Shown: piece after piece, positions 53,903-62,849 of the stretch | How positions within the stretch are numbered: position 1 is the stretch's first letter | Layout: every line of letters begins with the position of its first letter | NCBI GenBank assembly: GCA_035556555.1 | Contig: DATMES010000024.1 | Location: forward strand, 158,128-222,127 | DNA from: Frankiaceae bacterium | GTDB taxonomy: Bacteria; Actinomycetota; Actinomycetes; BP-191 | Direction: 5' to 3' | DNA length: 64,000 bases | Notes under the pieces: generated by a model | What the model saw: the letters and a program-made list of their open reading frames with translations, nothing else | Told to the model about the DNA's origin: nothing | The model's database searches: none | Translations under genes and position numbers: made by a program

Positions 53903-54666
53903 GGCGGCTCGCCGCCGTTCTCGCGGCCGCCGTCGGCGTCCTCGCCGCCGGTACCGTCCCGGTGTCCGCCGCGACCTCGCCGCCCCCGCCCGCCGGCGCG
54001 ATCTTCGTGCCCGCGAACGGCGAGACCGTGACGGCACCGCTGTTCTCCGCGCAGCGCGGCGCGATCGTCCAGGTCCACGTCTCGGGGGTGTTCGCGTACA
54101 ACACACGCGGCGGCCTCGCCGACTGCAAGTACCACGACGCCGACGCCGCGCTCACGGCGAACAACTGGCAGGACGGCGGTACCGGGCTGCTCATCAACGC
54201 CGCGCCCGCCGCCTGCTCGCCGACGACGACCGACGGTGGCGTACACCACCGCTACACGATCAACCTCACGTCGAACGGCGAGGCGCTGCGGTTCGCGATC
54301 GCCGACCCGACCGGCTACGCCGACAACGCCGGCGGCCTGCTCGTCGAGCTCGTGCTCGCCATCGACGTCGACGGCTCCTGCGCCGCCACCGGCGGCGGCG
54401 GGCCCACCAACCCGATCGCGGTCGTCGCCGAGGCGCACCAGACCGGCATCTACGCGACCGGGTCGTACACCCGCGTCGAGTGCACGCTCTACGCCGACGG
54501 CGACTACGTCACGACGATCGCTGGCGAGGAGTTCCTCCCTGCCACGTCGAGCTCGTCCATCGTGTACGCCTTCGACCGCGGCCTGACGACGTGCCCCACA
54601 GTCTCCGTTCTCCTGGCCGACCGCACCGTGCTCGTCGAGCACGACCTCCCCTGCACCTCGCTCTAG
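53899..54666 (+). CDS. Secreted two-domain protein (jelly-roll-like domain plus four-Cys domain)
   Basis: 255 residues, GTG overlapping the previous stop. Signal peptide to ~24. An N-terminal ~120-residue domain (FVPANGETVTAPLFSAQRG; RFAIADPTGYADNAGG, Cys76/106) precedes a C-terminal four-Cys domain (161, 195, 232, 252). The first domain resembles galactose-binding-like adhesin domains. Unknown function. Confidence 0.65.
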   Translation: MRRLAAVLAAAVGVLAAGTVPVSAATSPPPPAGAIFVPANGETVTAPLFSAQRGAIVQVHVSGVFAYNTRGGLADCKYHDADAALTANNWQDGGTGLLINAAPAACSPTTTDGGVHHRYTINLTSNGEALRFAIADPTGYADNAGGLLVELVLAIDVDGSCAATGGGGPTNPIAVVAEAHQTGIYATGSYTRVECTLYADGDYVTTIAGEEFLPATSSSSIVYAFDRGLTTCPTVSVLLADRTVLVEHDLPCTSL

Positions 54667-54683
54667 CCCGAGGAGTCCCAGCG

Positions 54684-55214
54684 ATGTTCCGCATCCCTGC
54701 CCGCGCCGTGCTCGCCGCCCTGGCGCTCGTCGCGTCCGCGTCCACTGTCACGAGCGCCGAGCCGACGACCGTCGGCTACAGCAGCGAGGCGGCGGCGTAC
54801 ATCTCGATGGTGTACCGCCCGCCGGTCGGCGTGGAGATCCACACGTCGCCGCACGACGGCGTGACGAAGGCCGACTGCCTCGCCGACTACACCGGCACGG
54901 GCGACGTCGACCCCGACAACACCATCATCTACGCGACGTTCGTGGCGAAGGTCGCCACGACCGCCGAGCACGACGCCGACCGGCCGCAGGACTCCCTCGC
55001 GGTGGCGACCGGTATCAGGTGCTCGCTGCGCGACGAGCGGGACAACTCCCTCATCAAGGAGTGGGTGGCCGTGCGGCCCGGCAACGCGGCCTACGACGTC
55101 TTCGGCCCGGAGCGGGTCGAGAACGTCAAGCGTCCGAAGATCTGCGTCGAGGCCTGGGTCATCTACGGCGACGGCACCGAGCTGACGATCGAGCAGCGTT
55201 GCGACCGCGTGTGA
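54684..55214 (+). CDS. Secreted four-Cys domain protein 5
   Basis: 176 residues, signal peptide to ~25. Cys at 65, 113, 154 and 173. GAGGAG lies upstream of the ATG. Confidence 0.65.
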   Translation: MFRIPARAVLAALALVASASTVTSAEPTTVGYSSEAAAYISMVYRPPVGVEIHTSPHDGVTKADCLADYTGTGDVDPDNTIIYATFVAKVATTAEHDADRPQDSLAVATGIRCSLRDERDNSLIKEWVAVRPGNAAYDVFGPERVENVKRPKICVEAWVIYGDGTELTIEQRCDRV

Positions 55215-55960
55215 GGGCTCGCCGGCTGCTCGTCGCCGCGGTGGTCGCCGCGGCGGCCGTCCTCGTGCCGGCACCGGCTTCCGCGGGCCCGCTGTCCGGC
55301 GGGCCCGTGGTCGTCCCCTCCGACGGCACGATGGTGACGAGCCCGCTCACCACCATCGTCGGCGCCACGTACCGCGTGACCGTCACCGGCGCGTACTCGT
55401 ACAACGGCCGCCAGCACCTCGCCGACTGCGGCTGGTGGAACCCGGAGACCGCCGGCGACGCGTGGTTCCCCGGTGGCTTCCTCCAGGTGAACGGCGCCAC
55501 GGCGGAGTGCGGCAGCCAGCCGTACACGACGACGCACACGTACACCTGGGAGCAGCCGGGGACGGGGGCGCCGTTCACGTTCCGGATCGCGGACCCCGGG
55601 GGGCCGTACGACAACGTCGGGAGCCTCGTCGCCGACGTCGTCGAGGTGCGGTCACAGGGGGCGGTCGACGGTGACTGTGCCCGGCTCACGACGAACGACC
55701 CCACCGCGGACCTCTCCGTCATCCACGTCGTCGTGAGCGCGATCGCGACCGGCGGCGCGGGCCCCGCGCTGGCGAGCGCGTCCTGTCGCTTCTTCGACTC
55801 GGGCGGCCGCCTGGTCGCGACGGTCAGCACCGCCGTGCCGGGGCCGCGCGCGTACGGCACCGACGTCGTCGTGCTCCCCGCGGGGGAGTACCGGTCGTGC
55901 TACTACGCCTCGGCGTTCTGGGTGATGGACGGCGCGAGCGCCTCCGACTCCGACTGCTGA
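55211..55960 (+). CDS. Secreted two-domain protein (second)
   Basis: 249 residues, GTG overlapping the previous stop. Same architecture as 53899-54666: N-terminal domain with FRIADPGGPYDNVGSLVADVV and Cys73/100, then four-Cys domain (156, 192, 230, 249). Confidence 0.65.
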   Translation: MRARRLLVAAVVAAAAVLVPAPASAGPLSGGPVVVPSDGTMVTSPLTTIVGATYRVTVTGAYSYNGRQHLADCGWWNPETAGDAWFPGGFLQVNGATAECGSQPYTTTHTYTWEQPGTGAPFTFRIADPGGPYDNVGSLVADVVEVRSQGAVDGDCARLTTNDPTADLSVIHVVVSAIATGGAGPALASASCRFFDSGGRLVATVSTAVPGPRAYGTDVVVLPAGEYRSCYYASAFWVMDGASASDSDC

Positions 55961-56355
55961 TGCGACGACGACACGCGCTGGCTCTGCTCGCGCTCGTGAC
56001 GGCCGTTCCCATGCCCGCCGCGAACGCCGCGGAGCCCTCCGTCGACGCGGACTGCCTGGTCGGCGCGACGGGCACGGGGGACGGGTCGGGCCCGGCAGCA
56101 CTCGTGTTCGAGGTCGTCGTCACCGCCGAGGCGGCCGGCGGCGCGACGCCGGGGCTCGCCTCGGCGACGTGCACGCTGTACGGCTCGGACGGCAGCACCG
56201 GCAGCGTCAGCACCCGCGTTCCGGCGCCGCGGACCGCGGGTGCAGGAGTCCTGGTGCTGCCTCCCTCGGTGTCGGTCCGCCTCTGCGTCGAGGAGCGGGC
56301 GATCTGGACGGACGGCACGGTCGTCTTCGGCGACACGGAGTGCCGGACCCTCTAA
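55960..56355 (+). CDS. Secreted four-Cys domain protein 7
   Basis: 131 residues, start overlapping the previous stop (TGATG). Signal peptide to ~23. Cys at 32, 71, 109 and 128. Last gene of the array; converges on the GNAT gene with the stops overlapping by a few bases. Confidence 0.65.
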   Translation: MRRRHALALLALVTAVPMPAANAAEPSVDADCLVGATGTGDGSGPAALVFEVVVTAEAAGGATPGLASATCTLYGSDGSTGSVSTRVPAPRTAGAGVLVLPPSVSVRLCVEERAIWTDGTVVFGDTECRTL

Positions 56356-56768
56356 CGCAGCACCATCGGCGTGTGGGGGATGCCGTCCTCGAGGTACTCG
56401 GGGCCGCGCGGCACGAAGCCGAACGCCGCGTACCAGTCGAGCAGGTACGTCTGCGCCTCGATCCGCACCGGGCGCGCGCAGCGTTCGAGCGCGGAGGTCA
56501 TGAGCAGCCGTCCCAGCCCGCGGCCCCTGGCGGACGGCGACGTGACGACGCGCCCGATGACGGTGTCGTCGAGGATCCGCAGGTACGCCACGACGTCGTC
56601 GCCGTCGGCTACCCACCCGTGCCACGTCGCGGGTTCGAGGTCGCGGCCGTCGAGGTCCTGGTAGACGCAGTGCTGCTCGACCGCGAACACCGCGATCCGC
56701 AGCCGCAGCGCCGAGTAGAGGACGTACGGCGACAGGTCGGCGAAGCGCGCCCACTCGACCGAGGTCAT
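56352..56768 (-). CDS. GNAT acetyltransferase, ElaA-like
   Basis: 138 residues from ATG 56768: ALRLRIAVFAVEQHCVYQDLDGRDLEP, then RVVTSPSARGRGLGRLLM (acetyl-CoA-binding R/Q-x2-G-x-G/A) and the ElaA-type C-terminus. ATGA overlap with nfo. Acceptor unknown. Confidence 0.8.
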   Translation of the reverse strand: MTSVEWARFADLSPYVLYSALRLRIAVFAVEQHCVYQDLDGRDLEPATWHGWVADGDDVVAYLRILDDTVIGRVVTSPSARGRGLGRLLMTSALERCARPVRIEAQTYLLDWYAAFGFVPRGPEYLEDGIPHTPMVLR

Positions 56769-57640
56769 CGGGACAGCGCGTCCTGCCGCAGCCTCTTGAG
56801 CGCGCGCAGGTCGCGCCGCTGCTCCGCCGCGACGCCGGGCGTCTCCATGAGGACGGGTACGCCCTTCATCGCCGGGTGCACGAACAGCTCCCTGAACGCG
56901 TCCAGCCCGATCGTCCCCTTGCCGATCACCTCGTGGCGGTCGCGGCCCGACCCGGCCGGGTCCTTCGAGTCGTTCGCGTGGACGAGGCGCAGCCGCCCGC
57001 GGCCCGCCTGCTTGACGACCGCCGAGAGGAACGACCGCAGCCCGCCCGGGCTCGCGAGGTCGTGACCGGCCGCCATCGCGTGGCAGGTGTCGACGCAGAC
57101 CCCGACCTTCGGGTGCCACTCGAGGGCGTCGAGGTACGGCGGCAGGCCGGCGGGCGTCGACACGAGCGACCCGCGCCCGCCCGCGGTGAGCTCGACGAGC
57201 ACGTCGGGGTCGTCGTCGGACAGCTCGGCGACGACGGGGCGCAGCACGTCGCGTACCTGCCGCAGCGCGGCCTCGGGGTCGTTGCCGCTGACGACGCAGC
57301 CGGCGTGGAAGACCACGCCGCGCGCGCCGATCTCGCGCCCTCTGCGCAGCGAGTGGCGCAGCGCAGACGCGCTCTTCTCCAGCGTCGCGGGGGTGGGGGA
57401 GCCGAAGTTCACGAGGTACGGCGCGTGCACGTACACGCCCGTCCCGTCCTCGCCGCAGCCGTCGCGGAACGCCGTGTCCTGCGCCGGGTCCCCGCCATGC
57501 TGCGCCCAGCCGCGCGGGTTGGACACGAACACCTGGACGACCTCGGCGCCGATCTCCCTGGCGTACGAGAGCCCGACCTTGGCCAGCCCCCCCGCGACGA
57601 AGATGTGGGCGCCGACCGGAGAAGGCTTGCGTGGCGGCAC
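56765..57640 (-). CDS. nfo: Endonuclease IV (AP endonuclease)
   Basis: 291 residues from GTG 57640. VGAHIFVAGGL, VFHAGC, VELTAGG, VCVDTCHAMAAGHDL, LVHANDSKDPAGSGRDRHEVIGKGTIG and LMETPG are the metal-site motifs of AP endonucleases. Base-excision repair. TAGCCT sits 7 nt before the GTG. Confidence 0.92.
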   Translation of the reverse strand: MPPRKPSPVGAHIFVAGGLAKVGLSYAREIGAEVVQVFVSNPRGWAQHGGDPAQDTAFRDGCGEDGTGVYVHAPYLVNFGSPTPATLEKSASALRHSLRRGREIGARGVVFHAGCVVSGNDPEAALRQVRDVLRPVVAELSDDDPDVLVELTAGGRGSLVSTPAGLPPYLDALEWHPKVGVCVDTCHAMAAGHDLASPGGLRSFLSAVVKQAGRGRLRLVHANDSKDPAGSGRDRHEVIGKGTIGLDAFRELFVHPAMKGVPVLMETPGVAAEQRRDLRALKRLRQDALSR

Positions 57641-57655
57641 GCAGAGGAGGCTACG

Positions 57656-59500
57656 TCAGAACGCGACCAGCGTGACGGTCGAGCCGATCCGCACCTTCGT
57701 CCCCTCGCGCGGGTCCTGGTCGAGGACGATGTCGCCGTGGCCGCCGCGGACGTGGTCCACGACCACGCGCAGGCCGAGGGCCTCGAGGCGTTCGGTGGCG
57801 CGCTCGATGGAGTCGCCGCGCACGTCGGGCACCGTGACGATCTGCGGGCCCTTCGAGACGCGCAACGTCACCGCCGACCCGCGCGGCACGCTCGTCGCGG
57901 GCGTCGGCGCCATGTCGATGACGCGCCCCTTCTCGACGGTGTCGCTGAACTCCTCGACGACGTTGACGGTCAGCCCCGCGTCGGTGAGCATGCGGCGCGC
58001 CTCGTCCAGGGCGCGGCCCCGGACGTCGGGCACCGTCACGGGCGCGGGGCCGTCGCTCACGACGAGCGAGATCCGCGAGTCGTGGGGGAGCGTCGTACCC
58101 GCGGGGGAGGACGCGCTGACGATCCGGCCCTTCGGGACCGTGAGGTCGTACTTGCGGGTCACCGCGCCCTTGCGCAGGTCGGCCTTGCGCAGGAGGTCGG
58201 TCGCCTCCTTCTCGGTCTTGCCGCGCAGGTCGGGCACCTTGACCATCCGCACGCCGAGGGAGAACGCGATCGTCACGACGGTGCCGCGCTTGACGCGTTC
58301 GCCGGCGTCGGGGGTCTGGTCGGCGATGGCGCCCTTGGGGACCGTGTCGCTGTAGACGCCCTTGCCCTCGCGCACCTTCAGGTCGGCCTCGCGCAGCGCC
58401 ACCAGCGCCGCCGCGCGGTCGAGGCCGACGACCTTCGGCGCGCGGGAGTAGCGGCCGGTGCCGAGGTACCAGCCGGCCACGCCCGCGACGAGCAGGATGA
58501 CCGTCGCGATCGCGAGGAACACCAGCCACGGCCGGCGCTTGCGCTTCGCCTTCTTCGCCTTGACCGGCGTCGTGGGAGGCGTGGGTACGACCGGCGGCAG
58601 GGTCGTGACGAGCGTCGGCGCCTCGTCGAGCCGGATCATCGCGGTGTCGGCGTTGCCGAACGTCGCGCGCGCCCGCCGTACCGCCGAGAGCATCGTCTGG
58701 GCGTCGGCGTAGCGCTCGTCGACCTCGCGCCGCGTCGCCGCGCGCACGACCTCGTCGGCGGCCCCCGGCACCTCGGGGGCAACACTCGACGGCGCGGGAA
58801 CGTCCTCGTTGACGTGGCGGTACGCCACCGCCAGCGGCGTGTCCCCGACGAACGGCACCGTCCCCGTCAGCAGCTCGTACAGCACGACGCCGAGCGCGTA
58901 CAGGTCGGCGCGCGGGTCGGCGGCGCCGGTGACGACCTGCTCGGGGGCGAGGTACGCGACCGTGCCGAGCAGCGTGCCGTCGGCGACGCTGTACGAGTTG
59001 GCCTCCACCGCGCGGGCCAGCCCGAAGTCGGCGACCTTCACCGTGCCGTCCGCGCAGACGAGGACGTTCTCCGGCTTGACGTCGCGGTGCACGAGGCCGG
59101 CCCTGTGCGCGGCGCCGAGAGCCGTGAGGACGCCGGTCGCGACGTCGAACGCCTCGCCGGCCGGCAGCTTGCCGCGCTCGCGGAGCACCTCGCGCAGCGT
59201 GCGGCCGCTGACGTGCTCCATGACGAGGTAGACGTGGCCGTCCGCCTCGCCCTGGTCGTAGATCGCGACGACGCTCGGGTGCGACAGCCGCGCCGCCGAC
59301 TTGGCCTCGCGGCGGAACCGCTCCGCGAACCCGTCGTCCGCGGCGAGCTGCGGGTGCATGACCTTCACCGCGACCGTACGGTCCAGCCGCGTGTCGAAGC
59401 CCGCGTAGACCGTCGCCATCCCCCCGCGCGCGATGAGCGCGTCGAGGCGGTAGCGGCCGTCGAGAACCGTCCCGAGCAGGGGAGCGGTCGACGTGTCCAC
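57656..59500 (-). CDS. pknB: PASTA-domain Ser/Thr protein kinase
   Basis: 614 residues. Kinase domain motifs VAVKVMHP (Lys), HRDVKPENVLV (catalytic loop) and VADFGLAR (DFG). One membrane helix (WLVFLAIATVILLVAGVAGWYLG), then four PASTA repeats that bind peptidoglycan/lipid II. Start GTG 59500 is preferred over GTG 59506 because TAGACT is 7 nt from it. Confidence 0.92.
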   Translation of the reverse strand: MDTSTAPLLGTVLDGRYRLDALIARGGMATVYAGFDTRLDRTVAVKVMHPQLAADDGFAERFRREAKSAARLSHPSVVAIYDQGEADGHVYLVMEHVSGRTLREVLRERGKLPAGEAFDVATGVLTALGAAHRAGLVHRDVKPENVLVCADGTVKVADFGLARAVEANSYSVADGTLLGTVAYLAPEQVVTGAADPRADLYALGVVLYELLTGTVPFVGDTPLAVAYRHVNEDVPAPSSVAPEVPGAADEVVRAATRREVDERYADAQTMLSAVRRARATFGNADTAMIRLDEAPTLVTTLPPVVPTPPTTPVKAKKAKRKRRPWLVFLAIATVILLVAGVAGWYLGTGRYSRAPKVVGLDRAAALVALREADLKVREGKGVYSDTVPKGAIADQTPDAGERVKRGTVVTIAFSLGVRMVKVPDLRGKTEKEATDLLRKADLRKGAVTRKYDLTVPKGRIVSASSPAGTTLPHDSRISLVVSDGPAPVTVPDVRGRALDEARRMLTDAGLTVNVVEEFSDTVEKGRVIDMAPTPATSVPRGSAVTLRVSKGPQIVTVPDVRGDSIERATERLEALGLRVVVDHVRGGHGDIVLDQDPREGTKVRIGSTVTLVAF

Positions 59501-59522
59501 GGTCACGAGTCTAGGTCCGGTT

Positions 59523-60410
59523 CTATCCGCCGAAGCGCGTACGCAACGCGAGGATGTTCTTCACGTACGCCTTCGTGTCGTCGTACATCCCGCGCTTCCG
59601 CACGCTCGCCAGGCCCTGGTAGTAGCCCGCGAGCGCCTGGTCGTAGCGGCCGGTGATCTTGAGCAGCAGCTTGAAGTAGCGGATGCCCGCGAGCACGTTG
59701 TCGTGGACGTTGTGCAGGTTGAGCGTGCGGCCGACGAGGTACTTGCCGACCCACTCGCCCGTCGTCGGCATCACCTGCATGACGCCGACCGCGCCGACGC
59801 TCGACCGTACGTGCTGCTGGAAGCCCGACTCGTTGTACGCCAGCGCCAGCGCCAGCGACACAGGCACGCCGGAGAGCCGGGCGTGCTTGGCGACGAGGCT
59901 GCGGGCGTACTCCTTGGAGACGTACTGCGGGGCGCTCTTCTTCTTGGCGGCGGTGACGCGGACGAAGCGCTCGCGCACGATCAGGCGCTGGCCGATGTAG
60001 ACGACCGTGCCGCTGACCTTGTTGCGGCGGGCGATCCAGCGCCAGTCGGCGTCGTACTTGTTCGCGATGCGGATCAGCCCGTCGCCACTGCGCACGGTGT
60101 GGACGCGCACGACGCGCTTCAGCTTTGCCGGCGTCGCCTTCTTCGTGACGACGGGCACCTTGCCGATGCGCAGCCACTGGCCCGCGATGATGAGGTTGTT
60201 GCCGGGGAGGTCGTTGAGCTCGCGCAGGGCCTCGACGCTGGTGCCGTACTTCAGGGCCAGCTCCGACAGCGTGTCGCCGCGGCGGATCTTGATCCAGCCG
60301 GGGCCGCCGACCGACGCGCCCACGACCGCCGCGAGGAGCACGGGGACGAGGAGCACGCGGAGGAGCGAGCGTACGAGAGGGGTGCGGGCCGGGGTGGTCG
60401 GCTCGGTCAT
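59523..60410 (-). CDS. LysM-domain lytic transglycosylase
   Basis: 295 residues. N-terminal membrane/signal segment, LysM 1 (IRRGDTLSELALKYGTSVEALRELNDL), LysM 2 (VRSGDGLIRIANKYDADWRWIARRN) and a C-terminal SLT domain with catalytic Glu194 (AYNESGFQQ) and GVMQVMPTTG. Cuts peptidoglycan. Promoter at 60492-60521. Confidence 0.88.
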   Translation of the reverse strand: MTEPTTPARTPLVRSLLRVLLVPVLLAAVVGASVGGPGWIKIRRGDTLSELALKYGTSVEALRELNDLPGNNLIIAGQWLRIGKVPVVTKKATPAKLKRVVRVHTVRSGDGLIRIANKYDADWRWIARRNKVSGTVVYIGQRLIVRERFVRVTAAKKKSAPQYVSKEYARSLVAKHARLSGVPVSLALALAYNESGFQQHVRSSVGAVGVMQVMPTTGEWVGKYLVGRTLNLHNVHDNVLAGIRYFKLLLKITGRYDQALAGYYQGLASVRKRGMYDDTKAYVKNILALRTRFGG

Positions 60411-60491
60411 GAGTCGGTTGCCTCACCGGGTGCGGCGCGCTCCGACTGAGCGCGCGCGGACGCGAGGCGGCCTTCCCCTGCCGCGCCCACC

Positions 60492-60521
60492 ACAGTAGGC
60501 GACGTGGTGCTCATGTGACAA
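60492..60521 (-). promoter_or_regulatory. Promoter of the LysM-transglycosylase gene
   Basis: On the minus strand: -35 TTGTCA (60516-60521), 18-nt spacer, -10 TACTGT (60492-60497), ~75-nt 5' leader. Confidence 0.55.
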
Positions 60522-60559
60522 GTGGGTCTGGTGTGACGACACTTCGGCCTGGCCCGGAA

Positions 60560-60628
60560 GCTACTGGTGAGTAGCGACGTCGCGGTTCACCAGTTCACGC
60601 TCGGCGGGAGCCGCTACTCACCAGTAAC
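60560..60628. repeat. 69-nt nested-dyad element, copy 3
   Basis: Unlike the other two copies it lies between divergent genes. Its final TAAC plus CT form the -10-like TAACCT (60625-60630), 7 nt before the GTG of the dehydrogenase. The element therefore covers the -10 to -75 region of that promoter. Confidence 0.85.
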
Positions 60629-60637
60629 CTCCGCCCC

Positions 60638-61606
60638 GTGGCGGACTGGCGGCTCACCGCGCTCGTACCGATGCCGGCCGAGGCCGTGGCCGGCTTCGCG
60701 CCGGGGCTCCCCGTGGACATCCGGGTGCCTGACGAGCGGACTCCCGAGGGGGCCCGGGCGGCCGTTGCCGACGCGGACCTGCTGCTCGGGGACTTCACCG
60801 GGCTGCTGCGCGTGGACGCCGACCTCATTGCCAACGCGCCGCGGCTCGCGTTCGTGCAGCAACCGACCGTGGGCGTCGAGCACATCGACCTCGCTGCCTG
60901 CGCCGCTGCCGGGATCCCCGTTGCCAACACCGCCGGGGTCAACGCCGTTGCCGTCGCCGAGTGGTGCGTGCTCGCCGCGCTCGCCACGTCGCGCAGCCTG
61001 CTGTGGGCCGACGGCGAGGTACGCGCCGGGCGCTGGCCGCAGCTGGACCTCGCCGTCCACGGGTGCCTGGAGCTCGCAGGCCGCCGGGTCGGGATCGTCG
61101 GGTGGGGGGCTGTCGGGCAGGCGGCGGCGGAGCGGTTCCGCGCGTTCGGGTGCGAGGTGTCGTACTGGACGCGTACGCCGCGCCCGGACAGCACCGGCCT
61201 CGACGACCTGCTCGCGACCAGCGACGTGCTCGTCGTCGTCATCGCGCTCGGCGACGCCACGCGCGGCCTCCTCACCGAGGAGCGCCTGCGCCGCCTCCCG
61301 CACGGCGCCGTCCTCGTCAACGCCGCCCGCGGCGGCATCGTCGACGAGGCCGCGATCCCGCGCCTGCTCGACGAGGGGCACCTCCTGGGCGCGGCGCTCG
61401 ACGTGTACGACACCGAGCCGCTCCCCGCGAACTCACCGCTGCGGACCCACGATCGGGTTCTGCTCTCCCCGCACGTTGCCGGCGCCACCGCGCAGGCCCG
61501 GCTCCGTATCGCGGTCGCCGTCCAGGACAACCTCCGCCGCGCGGTCAGCGGCGAGCCGGTGCACGATGTCGTCAACGGCGTCGACCCGGTCGTCCGACGG
61601 AGGTAG
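60638..61606 (+). CDS. D-isomer-specific 2-hydroxyacid dehydrogenase
   Basis: 322 residues from GTG 60638. NAD-binding [30 protein letters not shown] [24 protein letters not shown] and [18 protein letters not shown] with catalytic Arg, Glu and His are all present. Reduces an unknown 2-keto acid. Preceded by the 69-nt element. Confidence 0.87.
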   Translation: MADWRLTALVPMPAEAVAGFAPGLPVDIRVPDERTPEGARAAVADADLLLGDFTGLLRVDADLIANAPRLAFVQQPTVGVEHIDLAACAAAGIPVANTAGVNAVAVAEWCVLAALATSRSLLWADGEVRAGRWPQLDLAVHGCLELAGRRVGIVGWGAVGQAAAERFRAFGCEVSYWTRTPRPDSTGLDDLLATSDVLVVVIALGDATRGLLTEERLRRLPHGAVLVNAARGGIVDEAAIPRLLDEGHLLGAALDVYDTEPLPANSPLRTHDRVLLSPHVAGATAQARLRIAVAVQDNLRRAVSGEPVHDVVNGVDPVVRRR

Positions 61607-61608
61607 AG

Positions 61609-61941
61609 ATGTTCACGGACGACCTGGAGTCGATCGGCTTCGTGTTCCAGAGCGAGGGCCGTGGCGGCGTACGGCACTACGCCCTGCAGGGCAACCGCTT
61701 CCTTACGTACTACTGCCACGTCGCGTCGGACGAGAGCGGCGGGGTGTTCTCGTGGGAGTTCGCGCTGGGGGAGTTCTGCGTCACGCGCGGGCTCCAGGTC
61801 GGCGCGAACGACGTCCTCAACATCTTCCTGTACAGCGAGGCCGACGTGGCCGTCCCGCCGAGCGTCGCCAGCGTCGTCGCGCAGATCGACGCGACGGAGA
61901 CTCGCCTCAACTCGTTGCGGCTGGCCGACCCTGGCATCTAA
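61609..61941 (+). CDS. Small hypothetical protein
   Basis: 110 residues: [38 protein letters not shown], then an alpha/beta C-terminus. It follows the dehydrogenase with a 2-nt gap, so is probably in its operon. No domain recognised. Confidence 0.6.
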   Translation: MFTDDLESIGFVFQSEGRGGVRHYALQGNRFLTYYCHVASDESGGVFSWEFALGEFCVTRGLQVGANDVLNIFLYSEADVAVPPSVASVVAQIDATETRLNSLRLADPGI

Positions 61942-61951
61942 CGTCGGCGCC

Positions 61952-62065
61952 ATGCTCCCCGTCACGGGTCTGCCCGAGGTCATCGGCGTCGTCGCCGTCG
62001 TGCTCGTCGTCGGGGCGCTGGTCCTCCGCCGCTTCAAGGCGGGCGGCCCGGACAACGAAACGTAG
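61952..62065 (+). CDS. 37-residue LPxTG-like membrane peptide
   Basis: [23 protein letters not shown] followed by [13 protein letters not shown]. It is an LPVTG sequence, a hydrophobic helix and a basic tail, i.e. the layout of a sortase sorting signal with no protein in front. TAACGT lies 7 nt before the ATG, so it is probably translated. Confidence 0.5.
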   Translation: MLPVTGLPEVIGVVAVVLVVGALVLRRFKAGGPDNET

Positions 62066-62075
62066 ACTTCACCGT

Positions 62076-62849
62076 GTGACCGACGACCCGCTCATCATCG
62101 GCAACAGGACGTTCGCGTCGCGGCTGCTGCTGGGGACGGGCAAGTTCTCCTCGAACGCCGTCATGCGCGACTCCATCGTCGCCAGCGGCACCGAGATCGT
62201 CACCGTCGCGCTGCGCCGCGTGGACGTCACGCGAGCCGGCGAGGGTGACATCCTCGACGCCATCCCGGCCGGCGTCCTGCTGCTGCCCAACACCTCCGGC
62301 GCCGCGGACGCCGACGACGCCGTACGCCTCGCCCGGCTCGCCCGCGCGGGCGGCCTGCCAGACTTCGTCAAGCTCGAGGTGCACCCCGACCCGCGCTGGC
62401 TGCTGCCTGACCCGATCGAGACCCTGAAGGCCGCCGAACGCCTCGTGGCCGAGGGCTTCACGGTGCTGCCGTACTGCTCCGCCGATCCCGTCCTCTGCAA
62501 GCGGCTCGAAGAGGCGGGCTGCGCGACGGTCATGCCGCTCGGCTCGTGGATCGGCTCCAACCGCGGGCTGCGCACCCGCGACGCCGTCGAGATCATCGTC
62601 GAGCAGTCGAGCGTGCCGGTCGTCGTCGACGCGGGGCTCGGCGTGCCGAGCGACGCCGCGATGGCGCTGGAGATCGGCGCCGACGCCGTCCTCGTCAACA
62701 CCGCCATCGCCGTCGCCCGCGACCCGATCGCGATGGCGAAGGCGTTCGCCCTCGGCGTCGAGGCCGGGCGCCTCGCCTGGCAGGCGGGCCGCGCCGCGCC
62801 GAGGGACGAGGCCGAGGCGTCGAGCCCGCTCACCGGCTTCCTCTCGTGA
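62076..62849 (+). CDS. thiG: Thiazole synthase
   Basis: 257 residues from GTG 62076: [105 protein letters not shown]-barrel enzyme forming the thiamine thiazole ring. TAGACT is 7 nt upstream. GTGA coupling to thiH; no thiS, thiF or thiO seen. Confidence 0.93.
   Translation: MTDDPLIIGNRTFASRLLLGTGKFSSNAVMRDSIVASGTEIVTVALRRVDVTRAGEGDILDAIPAGVLLLPNTSGAADADDAVRLARLARAGGLPDFVKLEVHPDPRWLLPDPIETLKAAERLVAEGFTVLPYCSADPVLCKRLEEAGCATVMPLGSWIGSNRGLRTRDAVEIIVEQSSVPVVVDAGLGVPSDAAMALEIGADAVLVNTAIAVARDPIAMAKAFALGVEAGRLAWQAGRAAPRDEAEASSPLTGFLS

Noticed and set aside
52492..56355. RiPP or other natural-product cluster
   Set aside because: Despite tandem small secreted proteins, no modifying enzyme, transporter or precursor-type leader is present; proteins are Sec-type secreted domains.
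60411..60491. Possible c-di-AMP (ydaO) riboswitch before the LysM gene
   Set aside because: Such switches often precede cell-wall hydrolases in actinomycetes, but the 5' leader is only ~75 nt and I could not find the conserved core.
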